Shown here: positions 1 to 6,077 of the stretch, piece by piece
Numbering within the stretch: position 1 is the first letter of the stretch
Layout of the letters: each line of letters opens with the position of its first letter
Assembly: GCA_964460485.1 (NCBI GenBank)
Contig: CAYWRY010000152.1
Location: 1 to 9,419 of the forward strand
Length of the DNA: 9,419 bases
Reading direction: 5' to 3'
DNA from: VGRF01 sp964460485
GTDB lineage: Bacteria > Myxococcota_A > UBA9160 > UBA6930
Notes under the pieces: generated by a model
Told to the model about the DNA's origin: nothing
What the model saw: only the letters and a program-made list of their open reading frames with translations
The model's database searches: none
Position numbers and translations under genes: made by a program

Positions 1-287
1 TCGACGAAGAAGCCGGGGATGTCGATGCCGGCGTTGTTCACGAGCACTTCGATCTCGCCGAGCTGGGCCTCGAAGCGCTCGATGCATCCCGCGACGGAGG
101 CGGCGCTTGCGACGTCGGCGCCCAGGCCGAGCGCGCGGCCGCCGCTCGCCGCGATGCCGCGCGCCAGCGCGGCGGCACCGTCGCCGTCGAGGTCGCACAC
201 CCCGACGGCGAAGCCGTCGGCGGCGAGCTTCTTCGCGATCGCGGCGCCGATGCCTCGCGCGCCGCCCGTCACCATCGCGACGCCCAT
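1..287 (-). CDS. Short-chain dehydrogenase/reductase (SDR), N-terminal part, cut by window edge
   Basis: This is the first 95 residues of an NAD(P)-dependent Rossmann-fold oxidoreductase. The nucleotide-binding glycine motif TGGARGIG is at residues 7-14. An Asp-rich turn after the second strand (CDLDGDG) and the structural NNAG motif near residues 86-89 follow at the usual SDR spacing. The acidic CDLD at the end of strand 2 favours NAD(H) over NADP(H), by family rule. The catalytic Ser, Tyr and Lys lie beyond the left edge, so the substrate cannot be judged. The ATG at 287 is chosen because a GGAAGGGG Shine-Dalgarno (305..298) sits 10 nt upstream, inside the end of the preceding gene. The start is 4 bp after the enoyl-CoA hydratase stop, so the two genes are probably co-transcribed. 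A beta-oxidation-like 3-hydroxyacyl-CoA dehydrogenase role is possible but only inferred from that neighbour. Confidence 0.92.
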   Translation of the reverse strand, partial: MGVAMVTGGARGIGAAIAKKLAADGFAVGVCDLDGDGAAALARGIAASGGRALGLGADVASAASVAGCIERFEAQLGEIEVLVNNAGIDIPGFFV

Positions 288-291
288 CGCG

Positions 292-1071
292 CTAGCGCCC
301 CTTCCAGTTGGGCGCGCGGCGCTCGACGAAGGCCAGCGCGCCCTCCTTGGCGTCCTCGCTGCCGAACACCTGCGGCTGGAGCACGGCCTGTCGCTCCGCA
401 GCCTCCTTCAGCGTGCCGCTCGCGGCGAGCCGCATCAGCTCCTTCGTCGCCCGCACGCCGAGCGGGCCATTCGCGGTGATGCGCTCGGCCAGCGCGATCG
501 CCTCGTCGAGCACCTTCTCGGGCGCGACGACTCGGTTGATCAGCCCCATCGCGAGGGCGCGCGGCGCGTCGATCAGGTCGCCCGTCATGCCGAGCTCGAG
601 GGCGAGCGCGAGCGGAATGCGCTTGCTGAGGAACACGCCGCCGCCCGCTGCGAAGAGGCCGCGCTTCGCCTCGGGGATGCCGAACTGCGCGGCGGACGAG
701 GCGACCACCAGATCACAGGCGAGCAGCAGCTCGAAGCCGCCCGCGACGGCGGTCGCCTGCGCCGCGCCGACGATGGGCTTCGGGATGCTGTCGCGGATGA
801 AGCGCGAGAAGGCGGCCATCGGGTCGCGGCCGCCGGCGGCGCGGGCCGTGCGCCCCTCGGCGAAAGCGCGCAGGTCCATGCCCGCGCAGAACGCGCGGTC
901 GCCGGTGCCGGTGAGCACCACGGCGCGCACGCCGTCGTCCTCGACGGCCCCGTCGAGCGCGGCGCCCAGCTCCGCGATCAGCTCCGGAGAGAGGGAGTTG
1001 CGCGCTTCGGGGCGATTGAGGCGCAGGATGCGCACCGCGCCGCGCTGTTCGACGACGACGAGATCTCCCAT
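292..1071 (-). CDS. Enoyl-CoA hydratase/isomerase family protein (crotonase fold)
   Basis: This 259-residue cytoplasmic crotonase-superfamily enzyme has the usual length for the family. The first oxyanion-hole segment is FCAGMDL (residues 61-67) and the second is AGGFELLLACD (110-120). Aligned on the well-studied rat enzyme, Glu114 (in FEL) and Glu134 (in GIPEA) fall 20 residues apart, exactly like its two catalytic glutamates Glu144 and Glu164. The protein therefore looks like a true hydratase that adds water to trans-2-enoyl-CoA, rather than a divergent crotonase; the acyl-chain range is unknown. The ATG at 1071 has a strong GGAGG Shine-Dalgarno 4 nt upstream. An upstream in-frame start near 1209 would translate the 37-bp palindrome and is rejected. 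The gene is first of a probable operon with the SDR gene, and is divergent from the esterase gene. Confidence 0.93.
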   Translation of the reverse strand: MGDLVVVEQRGAVRILRLNRPEARNSLSPELIAELGAALDGAVEDDGVRAVVLTGTGDRAFCAGMDLRAFAEGRTARAAGGRDPMAAFSRFIRDSIPKPIVGAAQATAVAGGFELLLACDLVVASSAAQFGIPEAKRGLFAAGGGVFLSKRIPLALALELGMTGDLIDAPRALAMGLINRVVAPEKVLDEAIALAERITANGPLGVRATKELMRLAASGTLKEAAERQAVLQPQVFGSEDAKEGALAFVERRAPNWKGR

Positions 1072-1121
1072 GCGTCCTCCGCGAGCCGCCGATGATGCGC
1101 CGCCACGCGCCGTCGCGCATC

Positions 1122-1158
1122 GAGTGGCCCTCTGGGGTCTGACCCCAAAGGGCCACTC
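1122..1158 (+). repeat. 37-bp near-perfect palindrome, copy 1 (REP-like)
   Basis: The left arm GAGTGGCCC (1122-1130) pairs with GGGCCACTC (1150-1158), and an inner GGGGTC/GACCCC pair (1134-1139 and 1141-1146) is centred on one T at 1140. The flanking TCT and AAA leave a single C/A mismatch, so the arms are 18 bp. The same sequence recurs at 2155-2191 in the same orientation with one substitution; 38 bp match if the preceding C is counted. This copy lies between divergent genes, 50 bp upstream of the hydratase start and 5 bp before a candidate -35 for the esterase gene. A transcription terminator is therefore not its obvious role at this place. A REP-like repeat or an operator are the alternatives. 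Confidence 0.9.
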
Positions 1159-1163
1159 CGCGC

Positions 1164-1193
1164 TTGAGGAGCGCGCACGCTCCGGCCTAGGCT
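1164..1193 (+). promoter_or_regulatory. Candidate promoter of the esterase gene (leaderless type)
   Basis: TTGAGG at 1164-1169 and TAGGCT at 1188-1193 are separated by 18 bp. The -10 ends 8 nt before the ATG at 1202, which places the expected transcription start at or next to the start codon. No Shine-Dalgarno is present upstream of this ATG, which fits a leaderless mRNA. The -10 is weak (TAnnnT only). The same 8-nt spacing occurs at two other SD-less genes in the window. Confidence 0.4.
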
Positions 1194-1201
1194 GCGTGCC
1201 C

Positions 1202-2152
1202 ATGACCACCCGCGCCTACGACCCCGAGCTCGCCGGGCTCGTGGCCACGCTGCCGACCGTGCAAGACTTCTCGACGCTGGAGAAGATCCGGGCCGCGCGC
1301 GACCTGCGCGCGCTGATGCTGCCGCCACCGCCGGACCGCGCCGACGTCGGGAAGGCCGACCACCTCGTGCCCGGCCCCGCCGGCGCGCCACCCGTGCCCG
1401 TGCGGGTCTACACACCGGTGTCGGCCGCCGCCGCAGCGCGCGGCTGCGTCGTCGAGATCCACGGCGGCGGCTTCATGCTCGGCAGCGTCGCGATGATGGA
1501 CGCGTGGTGCCAGAACGTGGCGGCGACGCTGGACGCCGTCGTCGTCTCGGTCGAGTACCGGCTCGCGCCCGAGCATCCCTTCCCGGCCGCGGTCGAGGAC
1601 TGCTACGCCGCGCTGTGCTGGACCGCGAAGAACGCCACGGAGCTCGGCGTCGACGACGGGCGCATCGCCATCGCCGGCCAGAGCGCCGGCGGCGGGATCG
1701 CCGCGGGCACTGCACTGTTGGCGAGGGATCGCGGCTTCCCGCGCCTCTGCTTCCAGCTGCTCGAGATCCCAGAGCTGGACGACCGCCTCGACACGCCCTC
1801 GATGCTGGCCTTCCAGGACACACCGTTCTGGAACCGCCCGAACGCGGTGTGGAGCTGGAAGCACTACCTCGGGCCGAATCACCGCGGCGACGTGTCGCCC
1901 TACGCGGCGCCTGCGCGCGCCACCGACTTGTCGGGACTCCCCGCGGCGTACGTCTCCACGATGGAGTTCGACCCGCTGCGCGACGAGGGCATTCTCTACG
2001 CGCTGCGGCTGCTCCAGGCCGGCGTGACCGTGGAGCTGCACTCCTTCCCGGGCACCTTCCACGGCTCTAGCCTGCTGCCCGCCGCCGCGGTTTCGCTGCG
2101 CGGCGCCGAGGAAGCGATGGCCGCGCTGCGGCGCGGAATCGCGAAGAAATGA
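1202..2152 (+). CDS. Alpha/beta hydrolase, family IV (HSL-type) esterase/lipase
   Basis: This 316-residue alpha/beta hydrolase belongs to the bacterial hormone-sensitive-lipase family, which cleaves short- to medium-chain carboxylic esters. The oxyanion-hole motif HGGGF is at residues 87-91. The family signature YRLAPEHPFPAA follows at 119-130. The nucleophile elbow GQSAGGG gives Ser161. The acid is Asp257 in EFDPLRDEG and the base His287 in GTFHGSS. All catalytic positions are present and the length is normal. Two small departures are Gln160 where most relatives have Asp (GDSAGG), and HGSS where HGF is common. No signal peptide is visible, so it is likely cytoplasmic. The ATG at 1202 lacks a Shine-Dalgarno but has a -10-like hexamer 8 nt upstream. 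The gene is alone on its strand, flanked by the two 37-bp palindromes, and ends 2 bp before the second. The natural substrate is unknown. Confidence 0.93.
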   Translation: MTTRAYDPELAGLVATLPTVQDFSTLEKIRAARDLRALMLPPPPDRADVGKADHLVPGPAGAPPVPVRVYTPVSAAAAARGCVVEIHGGGFMLGSVAMMDAWCQNVAATLDAVVVSVEYRLAPEHPFPAAVEDCYAALCWTAKNATELGVDDGRIAIAGQSAGGGIAAGTALLARDRGFPRLCFQLLEIPELDDRLDTPSMLAFQDTPFWNRPNAVWSWKHYLGPNHRGDVSPYAAPARATDLSGLPAAYVSTMEFDPLRDEGILYALRLLQAGVTVELHSFPGTFHGSSLLPAAAVSLRGAEEAMAALRRGIAKK

Positions 2153-2154
2153 CC

Positions 2155-2191
2155 GAGTGGCCCTCTGGGGTCTGACCCCAAAGGGTCACTC
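2155..2191 (+). repeat. 37-bp near-perfect palindrome, copy 2, between convergent stop codons
   Basis: This is the same palindrome as at 1122-1158, in direct orientation, with one change (T at 2186 where copy 1 has C at 1153). The change turns a G-C pair into a G-T pair, so an RNA hairpin would keep the pair as a G-U wobble. It begins 2 bp after the esterase stop. Its last two bases, 2190-2191, are part of the stop codon of the MoaD-like gene on the other strand (2192..2190). This is a natural place for a bidirectional terminator, but no T-run follows on either strand, so an intrinsic terminator role is only possible, not shown. Confidence 0.9.
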
Positions 2192-2450
2192 ACCCGCCCG
2201 ATAGCGCCTGGAAGATTTGGATCTCCTCGCTCCCCGCCAGCGGCGTCGCGAGCCGCCGCGTCTCCTCGCGGTTCACGAAGATGCGCATGTGGGGCCGCAG
2301 GCGGTCCTGCTCGTCCACCATGCGGAAGCGCAGGCCCGGAAACTGGCGGTCGAGGTCGCGCAGCAAGTCGTCGAGCGTCGCGCCGACCGCCTCCACCTCT
2401 CCGCGCTTGCCGGTGTACGAGAACAGCGGCGACGGGATCGACACCTTCAC
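2190..2450 (-). CDS. MoaD/ThiS-like ubiquitin-fold protein with C-terminal Gly-Gly
   Basis: This 86-residue beta-grasp protein resembles sulfur carriers such as MoaD and ThiS. Visible features are an N-terminal strand (VSIPSPLF), the segment ATLDDLLRDLDRQFPGL at residues 24-40, a late strand (MRIFVN, 55-60), and the C-terminal SGG. In sulfur carriers that Gly-Gly tail is adenylated and thiocarboxylated by an E1-like enzyme. The GTG at 2450 is chosen because it gives the expected N-terminus, has a GGAG 8 nt upstream (2462..2459), and overlaps the upstream stop as GTGA (2450..2447), a classic translational-coupling junction. No other molybdopterin or thiamine gene is in the window, so a role in those pathways is not supported. 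A function tied to the BNR partner is more likely but unknown. Confidence 0.87.
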   Translation of the reverse strand: MKVSIPSPLFSYTGKRGEVEAVGATLDDLLRDLDRQFPGLRFRMVDEQDRLRPHMRIFVNREETRRLATPLAGSEEIQIFQALSGG

Positions 2451-3589
2451 GCAGGGAACTCCGCGGCCTCGATGGCGTGGATCTGCGGCAGGTTGCGCGC
2501 GAGGCACGACCAGCTCGCGCCCTCGTCGGTGCTGCCCCAGAGCTCGCCGGCGGTGGTGCCGAAGTAGACGCCCAGCGGATCGCCGCCGTCGACGGTCATG
2601 CACTGCCGCCGCACGGTGAACCACGCCTGCTCGCGCGGCATGCCGGCGTCCTGGCGCTCCCAGCTCTTGCCGCCGTCGCGCGTGCGGAACACCGCGGGCC
2701 GGCCGCCCGGGCTCACGCGCGGCCAGACGTCGCTGCCGTCCATGGGGAACACCCACGCGGTGTTCACGTCGCGCGGGTGCAGCACGATCGGGAAGCCGAT
2801 GTCGCCCACGTCGCGCGGCATGTTGTCGCCGATGCGCTCCCAGCGCGCCGTCGGCCGGTGGAGCCGGTAGATCCCGCAGTGGTTCTGCTGATAGAGCACG
2901 TCGGGATCGAGCGGGTGATACCGCACGCAATGCGGATCCTGGCCGACCTCCGGATATGGATCGGGGCCGAAGTTCACGACCACGCCGGCGTTGACGGGGG
3001 CCCAGCTCTCGCCGCGATCGCGGCTCTCGAAGGTGCCGCCCAGCTCGCCCGAGACCGAGAGGTAGAGGTGCCGCGCGTCGCGCGGATCGACGAGGATCGA
3101 GTGGAGCACCGGGCCGTCGGGCGTGCCGCCCACGCCCGCGAAGCCCACCGAGTACTTCGGGTGATCGTTGAAGCCGGCGATCGGCGCCCAGGAGACGCCG
3201 GCGTCGTCCGAGCGGAACAGGCCCTCGGGCGACGTGCCCGCGTACCACACCCCGGGCTCGCTCGCGTGTCCGGGCGTCAGCCAGAACACGTGGTGCACCG
3301 CGAGCGCCTTCTCCCCTTCGCGCGCTTTGCGGAATGCGGGCGGCTGCGCGGCCTCCTGCCAGGTGCGTCCGAGGTCCAGGGAGCGGAACACGGTGGGCCC
3401 GAGGTGGCCGGTCTTCGCGGCGGCGAGCAGCGTGCGGCTGTCGCGCGGGTCGAGCACGGCGTGGTGCAGCTCGTGGCCGAGGAAATGGGGGCCGTCGAGG
3501 CGCCAGGCGCGGCGCGCGGCATCGGCCTGACCGATCCAGAGGCCCTTGCGCGTACAGACGAGGAGAGCGAGGCGAGAAGCGGCGGGCAT
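2447..3589 (-). CDS. BNR/Asp-box beta-propeller protein (sialidase-like fold, exo-alpha-sialidase annotation class)
   Basis: This 380-residue protein contains five Asp-box (BNR) motifs of the form S/T-x-D-x-G-x-S/T-W: SLDLGRTW (70-77), SDDAGVSW (127-134), SRDRGESW (189-196), TRDGGKSW (303-310) and STDEGASW (353-360). They mark the blade turns of a six- or seven-bladed propeller, as in sialidases and YCF48/Vps10-type proteins. I do not see the arginine triad and Tyr/Glu layout needed to call a true sialidase, so the enzymatic activity is not assigned. No signal peptide is apparent: the N-terminus MPAASRLALLVCTRKG runs straight into a blade strand. The ATG at 3589 has AGGAG 6 nt upstream. The gene precedes and overlaps the MoaD-like gene by 4 nt, so the two are almost certainly made together. 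Confidence 0.88.
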   Translation of the reverse strand: MPAASRLALLVCTRKGLWIGQADAARRAWRLDGPHFLGHELHHAVLDPRDSRTLLAAAKTGHLGPTVFRSLDLGRTWQEAAQPPAFRKAREGEKALAVHHVFWLTPGHASEPGVWYAGTSPEGLFRSDDAGVSWAPIAGFNDHPKYSVGFAGVGGTPDGPVLHSILVDPRDARHLYLSVSGELGGTFESRDRGESWAPVNAGVVVNFGPDPYPEVGQDPHCVRYHPLDPDVLYQQNHCGIYRLHRPTARWERIGDNMPRDVGDIGFPIVLHPRDVNTAWVFPMDGSDVWPRVSPGGRPAVFRTRDGGKSWERQDAGMPREQAWFTVRRQCMTVDGGDPLGVYFGTTAGELWGSTDEGASWSCLARNLPQIHAIEAAEFPA

Positions 3590-3783
3590 GCGGATCTCCT
3601 GCGCGGCGTACGTAGAAGACGCATCAGGCTACGCCGAACGGACAGGGGCGCCTGAGAAAATTCGGCGGATGAGCGGCGGGATTCCGGCGGGCGTGCGGGG
3701 CCGCTGCGCTTGCCCGCCCAGCGCGGCTTCCTTCTCTCGCCCGGCGGCGCGCCGAGATACCGTGCGCGCCCGGGAGATCGCCC
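3590..3783. promoter_or_regulatory. Divergent intergenic region between the BNR and serine-hydrolase genes
   Basis: These 194 bp hold the start signals for both divergent genes and no gene that I can support. The minus side has AGGAG (3600..3596) and a TAGCCT hexamer (3631..3626) about 36 nt before the start. The plus side has GGGAG (3772-3776) and TACCGT (3758-3763) 20 nt before the ATG. Neither hexamer has a good -35 at the normal distance, so the promoters are tentative. Confidence 0.35.
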
Positions 3784-5004
3784 ATGGAGATCGTTCGCCC
3801 CGAAGCTGTCGGCCTGGCCGCGGAGCGCCTCGCGCGCATCGAGGAGCACCTCGAAGGCCGCTACCTCGCCTCCAAGAAGATCGCCGGCGCGCTCACGTTG
3901 GTGGCCCGCCGCGGCCGCATCGCGCACTTGAAGCCCGTCGGCCTCATGGACCTCGAGCGCGGCGTCCCGATGCGCGAGGACACGCTTTTCCGCATCTACT
4001 CGATGACGAAGCCAATCACCTCGGTGGCGCTGATGACGCTCTACGAGCGCGGCGCGTTCCAGCTCGAAGACCCCGTGCACCGCTTCATTCCGGCCTGGCG
4101 CGACCTGCGCGTATTCGACGGCGGGAACCACCCCACCTTCGCGACGCGGCCCTGCGAGCGCCCGATGACCGTGCGCGACCTCTTCACCCACACCGCCGGG
4201 CTCACCTATGGATTCATGGAGCGCACGAACGTCGACCGCGCCTACCGCCGGCTCGGAATCGGCGAGCGCGGCAAGACGCTCGAGGAGACGATCGCGGCGC
4301 TCGCGAAGCTTCCGCTCGAGTTCTCGCCCGGCACGCGCTGGAACTACTCCGTCGCGACCGACGTGCTCGGCTTCCTGATCGAGCGCATCTCGGGCCGCCG
4401 GCTCGACGTCTTCCTGCGCGAGGAGATCTTCGCCCCGCTCGGCATGCGGGACACCGCATTCCACGTTCCGCCCGAGAAGATCCCGCGTCTCGCCACGAAC
4501 TACACGCGCATGCCCGACAAGCAGCTGCGCGTCGAGGACGATCGGGCGAAGAGTGTGTACGCCGAGCCGCCCGCGTTCCTGTCGGGCGGCGGCGGGCTCG
4601 TCTCCACCGCGGGCGACTACGCGCGCTTCTGCCAGATGCTGTTGAACGGCGGCGAGCTCGGCGGCGCGCGCATCCTCGGCCGCAAGACGATCGAGCTGAT
4701 GACGACGAACCACCTGCCCGGCGGGCGGGACCTGTCGCAGTGCAACGTCGGCGGTCAGTTCAGCCAGGTCGCTTACGAGGGCGTGGGCTTCGGGCTCGGC
4801 TTTTCCGTGACCCTCGACCTGGCGCGCGCGCAGACCGTGGGCTCCGTGGGCGAGTACGCCTGGGGCGGTGCGGCGAGCACGGCGTTCTGGATCGATCCGC
4901 GCGAGGAGCTGATCGTGATCTTCATGACCCAGCTCATGCCCTCGGGCACCTTCAACTTCCGCGGGCAGCTCAAGTCGATCGTCTACCCGGCCATCGCGGA
5001 CTGA
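3784..5004 (+). CDS. Serine hydrolase, beta-lactamase/penicillin-binding fold (EstB/class C-like)
   Basis: This 406-residue protein has the serine beta-lactamase-like fold used by class C beta-lactamases, DD-peptidases and EstB-type esterases. The catalytic SxxK box is SMTK at residues 73-76. The HTAGLTYG segment (136-143) is typical of the EstB-like branch. Tyr188 in WNYS takes the place of the YxN tyrosine but is followed by Ser-Val rather than x-Asn. WGG at 360-362 occupies the KTG-box position, as in EstB. The third box and the Y-S-V second box argue for an esterase or transesterase rather than a beta-lactamase; the substrate is unknown. No signal peptide is visible, so it is probably cytoplasmic, which also argues against an antibiotic-resistance or cell-wall role. 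The ATG at 3784 has GGGAG 7 nt upstream. It lies 86 bp before the small DUF6614-like gene on the same strand. Confidence 0.92.
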   Translation: MEIVRPEAVGLAAERLARIEEHLEGRYLASKKIAGALTLVARRGRIAHLKPVGLMDLERGVPMREDTLFRIYSMTKPITSVALMTLYERGAFQLEDPVHRFIPAWRDLRVFDGGNHPTFATRPCERPMTVRDLFTHTAGLTYGFMERTNVDRAYRRLGIGERGKTLEETIAALAKLPLEFSPGTRWNYSVATDVLGFLIERISGRRLDVFLREEIFAPLGMRDTAFHVPPEKIPRLATNYTRMPDKQLRVEDDRAKSVYAEPPAFLSGGGGLVSTAGDYARFCQMLLNGGELGGARILGRKTIELMTTNHLPGGRDLSQCNVGGQFSQVAYEGVGFGLGFSVTLDLARAQTVGSVGEYAWGGAASTAFWIDPREELIVIFMTQLMPSGTFNFRGQLKSIVYPAIAD

Positions 5005-5076
5005 TCGCCGTCCTTGGCCGGCGGCCGGCGCGCGATTCCGGCCCGCCTGGCGGGATGCCCGCGGCGCGCAGCGCCA

Positions 5077-5082
5077 TAACAT
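5077..5082 (+). promoter_or_regulatory. Candidate -10 element of the DUF6614-like gene (leaderless type)
   Basis: TAACAT ends exactly 8 nt before the ATG at 5091 and matches TATAAT at four positions. There is no Shine-Dalgarno. I see no good -35 at 16-19 bp. The rest of the 86-bp gap holds a short inverted repeat (CCCGC CTG GCGGG, 5042-5054) without a T-run, too weak to call a terminator. Confidence 0.35.
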
Positions 5083-5090
5083 GAGCGGCC

Positions 5091-5441
5091 ATGGACCTCT
5101 TCCTGAACTGGTTCGACCTGAAGCCCGGTATGAGCGACGTCGCCTTCTGCGCGGCGCTGGACGCGTACCTGTCACCGCTGAAGTCGCGGGGCGAGATCGC
5201 GGCCTACCGCCTCACGCGGCGCAAGCTCGCCTTTGGGCCGGAGGGGCTCGGCGAGTGGTTCCTGGTGATCGAGGTCGAGGGCCTCGCCCAGCTCGACCGC
5301 GCGTTCGAGACGGTCTCGACGCGCGCGGGCGCGATCGAGGGCCTCCACGCCGCGGTGAATCAGCAGGTGACGAACTTGAAGGCCGCCCTCTACCGCGACT
5401 TCCCGGACGCCCACCGCGTGCGGGGCGAGGAGAAGTTCTGA
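5091..5441 (+). CDS. Small conserved protein, DUF6614-like (tentative)
   Basis: This 116-residue soluble protein begins MDLFLNWFDLKPG and ends GEEKF. It contains YRLTRRKLAFGP (residues 39-50), GEWFLVIEVEGLAQLDRAF (55-73) and the C-terminal ALYRDFPDAHRVRGEE (99-114). The alternating strands and helices look like a ferredoxin-like or dimeric alpha/beta-barrel fold. From memory it resembles the uncharacterised DUF6614 family in length and in the RLTRRKL and LYRDFP motifs; this needs a profile search. An ATG at 5081 is in another frame and gives no family-like protein. The gene converges with the unknown gene at 5461. No function can be given. Confidence 0.78.
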   Translation: MDLFLNWFDLKPGMSDVAFCAALDAYLSPLKSRGEIAAYRLTRRKLAFGPEGLGEWFLVIEVEGLAQLDRAFETVSTRAGAIEGLHAAVNQQVTNLKAALYRDFPDAHRVRGEEKF

Positions 5442-5463
5442 CCGGCGCGTCGCGCCGCGGTCA
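5439..5463. terminator. Hairpin spanning both stop codons of convergent genes (possible bidirectional terminator)
   Basis: TGACC (5439-5443) and GGCGC (5444-5448) pair with GCGCC (5452-5456) and GGTCA (5459-5463), with a GTC loop and a 2-nt GC bulge. The outer five bases on each side contain the TGA stop of the plus gene (5439-5441) and the TGA of the minus gene (5463..5461). The stem is 10 bp and GC-rich. No clear T-run follows on either side, so termination is inferred from position and structure only. Confidence 0.5.
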
Positions 5464-6069
5464 GTCTTCTCTCACCAGCACGAAGTAGTGGTCGAGCGGG
5501 CGCTCGCCTTTGTAGGCGGCGCCGATCGTCACGTGGCGGGAGAGGCGGCGCATGAAGTCGCGCGTGCCCCCGTACACGAAGCGCTGGAGCCCCTGCGAGT
5601 TCGCCACCACCGGCGGCCAGCCGTCGGGCACGCGCCCGTCGGGCACCCGGAAGTAGTCGACCACCACCGCGCCGCGCGCCTCCCAGGCCGGCTCGCCGGC
5701 CGTCTGGACGGCGACGAAGTAGCCCGGGCCGATCCAGCCCACGACCGGCGTCTGGTTGTATCCGAACAGGCGCGGCGACCCGGCCTCCGGGCGGCAGAAG
5801 CGCTTCTCGAAGAAGCGCAGCGGGCGCGGCAGCGGCAGCGTGTTCTTGCCGAAGTGCCGCACGGGCTCGCGCGCGGCGCGCTGGAGCGGGACGAAGTCCT
5901 CGAGCAGGAGCGGGCGCGCCTTCTCGGCGAGCTGGTAGAGCCGGCGCTGCGCGGCGCGGCCGAGTGCGAGCACGGCGGCGCGCCGCTCGCTCGGCTGTGC
6001 GCGATCGAGGGCGCCGGTCACCTCGTCGAGCGAACGAGATTCGTCGGCGAGCGTGCGGTCGAGATCCAT
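5461..6069 (-). CDS. Conserved-looking protein of unknown function, 202 residues
   Basis: I do not recognise this family. The first about 60 residues look helical and charged, with no signal peptide or membrane segment. The middle part has a Pro/Gly/aromatic-rich stretch, FGYNQTPVVGWIGPGYF (102-118), then strands AVVVDYF (134-140) and RHVTIGAAY (178-186), and an acidic C-terminus ending FVLVRED. A short tandem VPDG-R-VPDG-W (142-151) comes from a 15-bp DNA duplication. The mixed alpha/beta pattern suggests a soluble enzyme or ligand-binding protein. The ATG at 6069 has no Shine-Dalgarno but has a -10-like element 8 nt upstream. It is divergent from the two-gene GMC oxidoreductase unit with only 43 bp between starts, so shared control is plausible. 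Confidence 0.8.
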   Translation of the reverse strand: MDLDRTLADESRSLDEVTGALDRAQPSERRAAVLALGRAAQRRLYQLAEKARPLLLEDFVPLQRAAREPVRHFGKNTLPLPRPLRFFEKRFCRPEAGSPRLFGYNQTPVVGWIGPGYFVAVQTAGEPAWEARGAVVVDYFRVPDGRVPDGWPPVVANSQGLQRFVYGGTRDFMRRLSRHVTIGAAYKGERPLDHYFVLVRED

Positions 6070-6077
6070 GGCGGCGT

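Noticed and set aside
1072..1209. An in-frame upstream start that would extend the enoyl-CoA hydratase by 46 residues.
   Set aside because: The extension translates the 37-bp palindrome and overlaps the esterase start, while the ATG at 1071 has GGAGG right upstream and gives the family's normal N-terminus.
2155..2191. Calling the palindrome a plain intrinsic terminator.
   Set aside because: There is no T-run on either side, and an almost identical copy sits in a divergent promoter region at 1122-1158.
2447..3589. Naming the BNR protein a functional sialidase.
   Set aside because: Asp boxes show only the propeller fold; the arginine triad and nucleophile layout were not seen and there is no export signal.
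2477..3655. Long open frame on plus opposite the BNR gene.
   Set aside because: Its protein is Arg/Ala/His-rich with no motifs, as expected for antisense frames in GC-rich DNA; the minus frame has five Asp boxes and a Shine-Dalgarno.
3784..5004. Calling the serine hydrolase a beta-lactamase resistance gene.
   Set aside because: There is no signal peptide, and the second and third boxes (YSV, WGG) match EstB-like esterases rather than class C beta-lactamases.
3277..5175. A 632-codon open frame on minus opposite the serine hydrolase.
   Set aside because: Composition is typical of an antisense shadow, and the plus frame carries the SMTK, WNYS and WGG active-site motifs.
5626..5655. A 15-bp tandem repeat as a possible regulatory or CRISPR-like repeat.
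   Set aside because: There are only two imperfect units, in frame inside a coding gene, giving VPDG-R-VPDG; a simple local duplication explains it.
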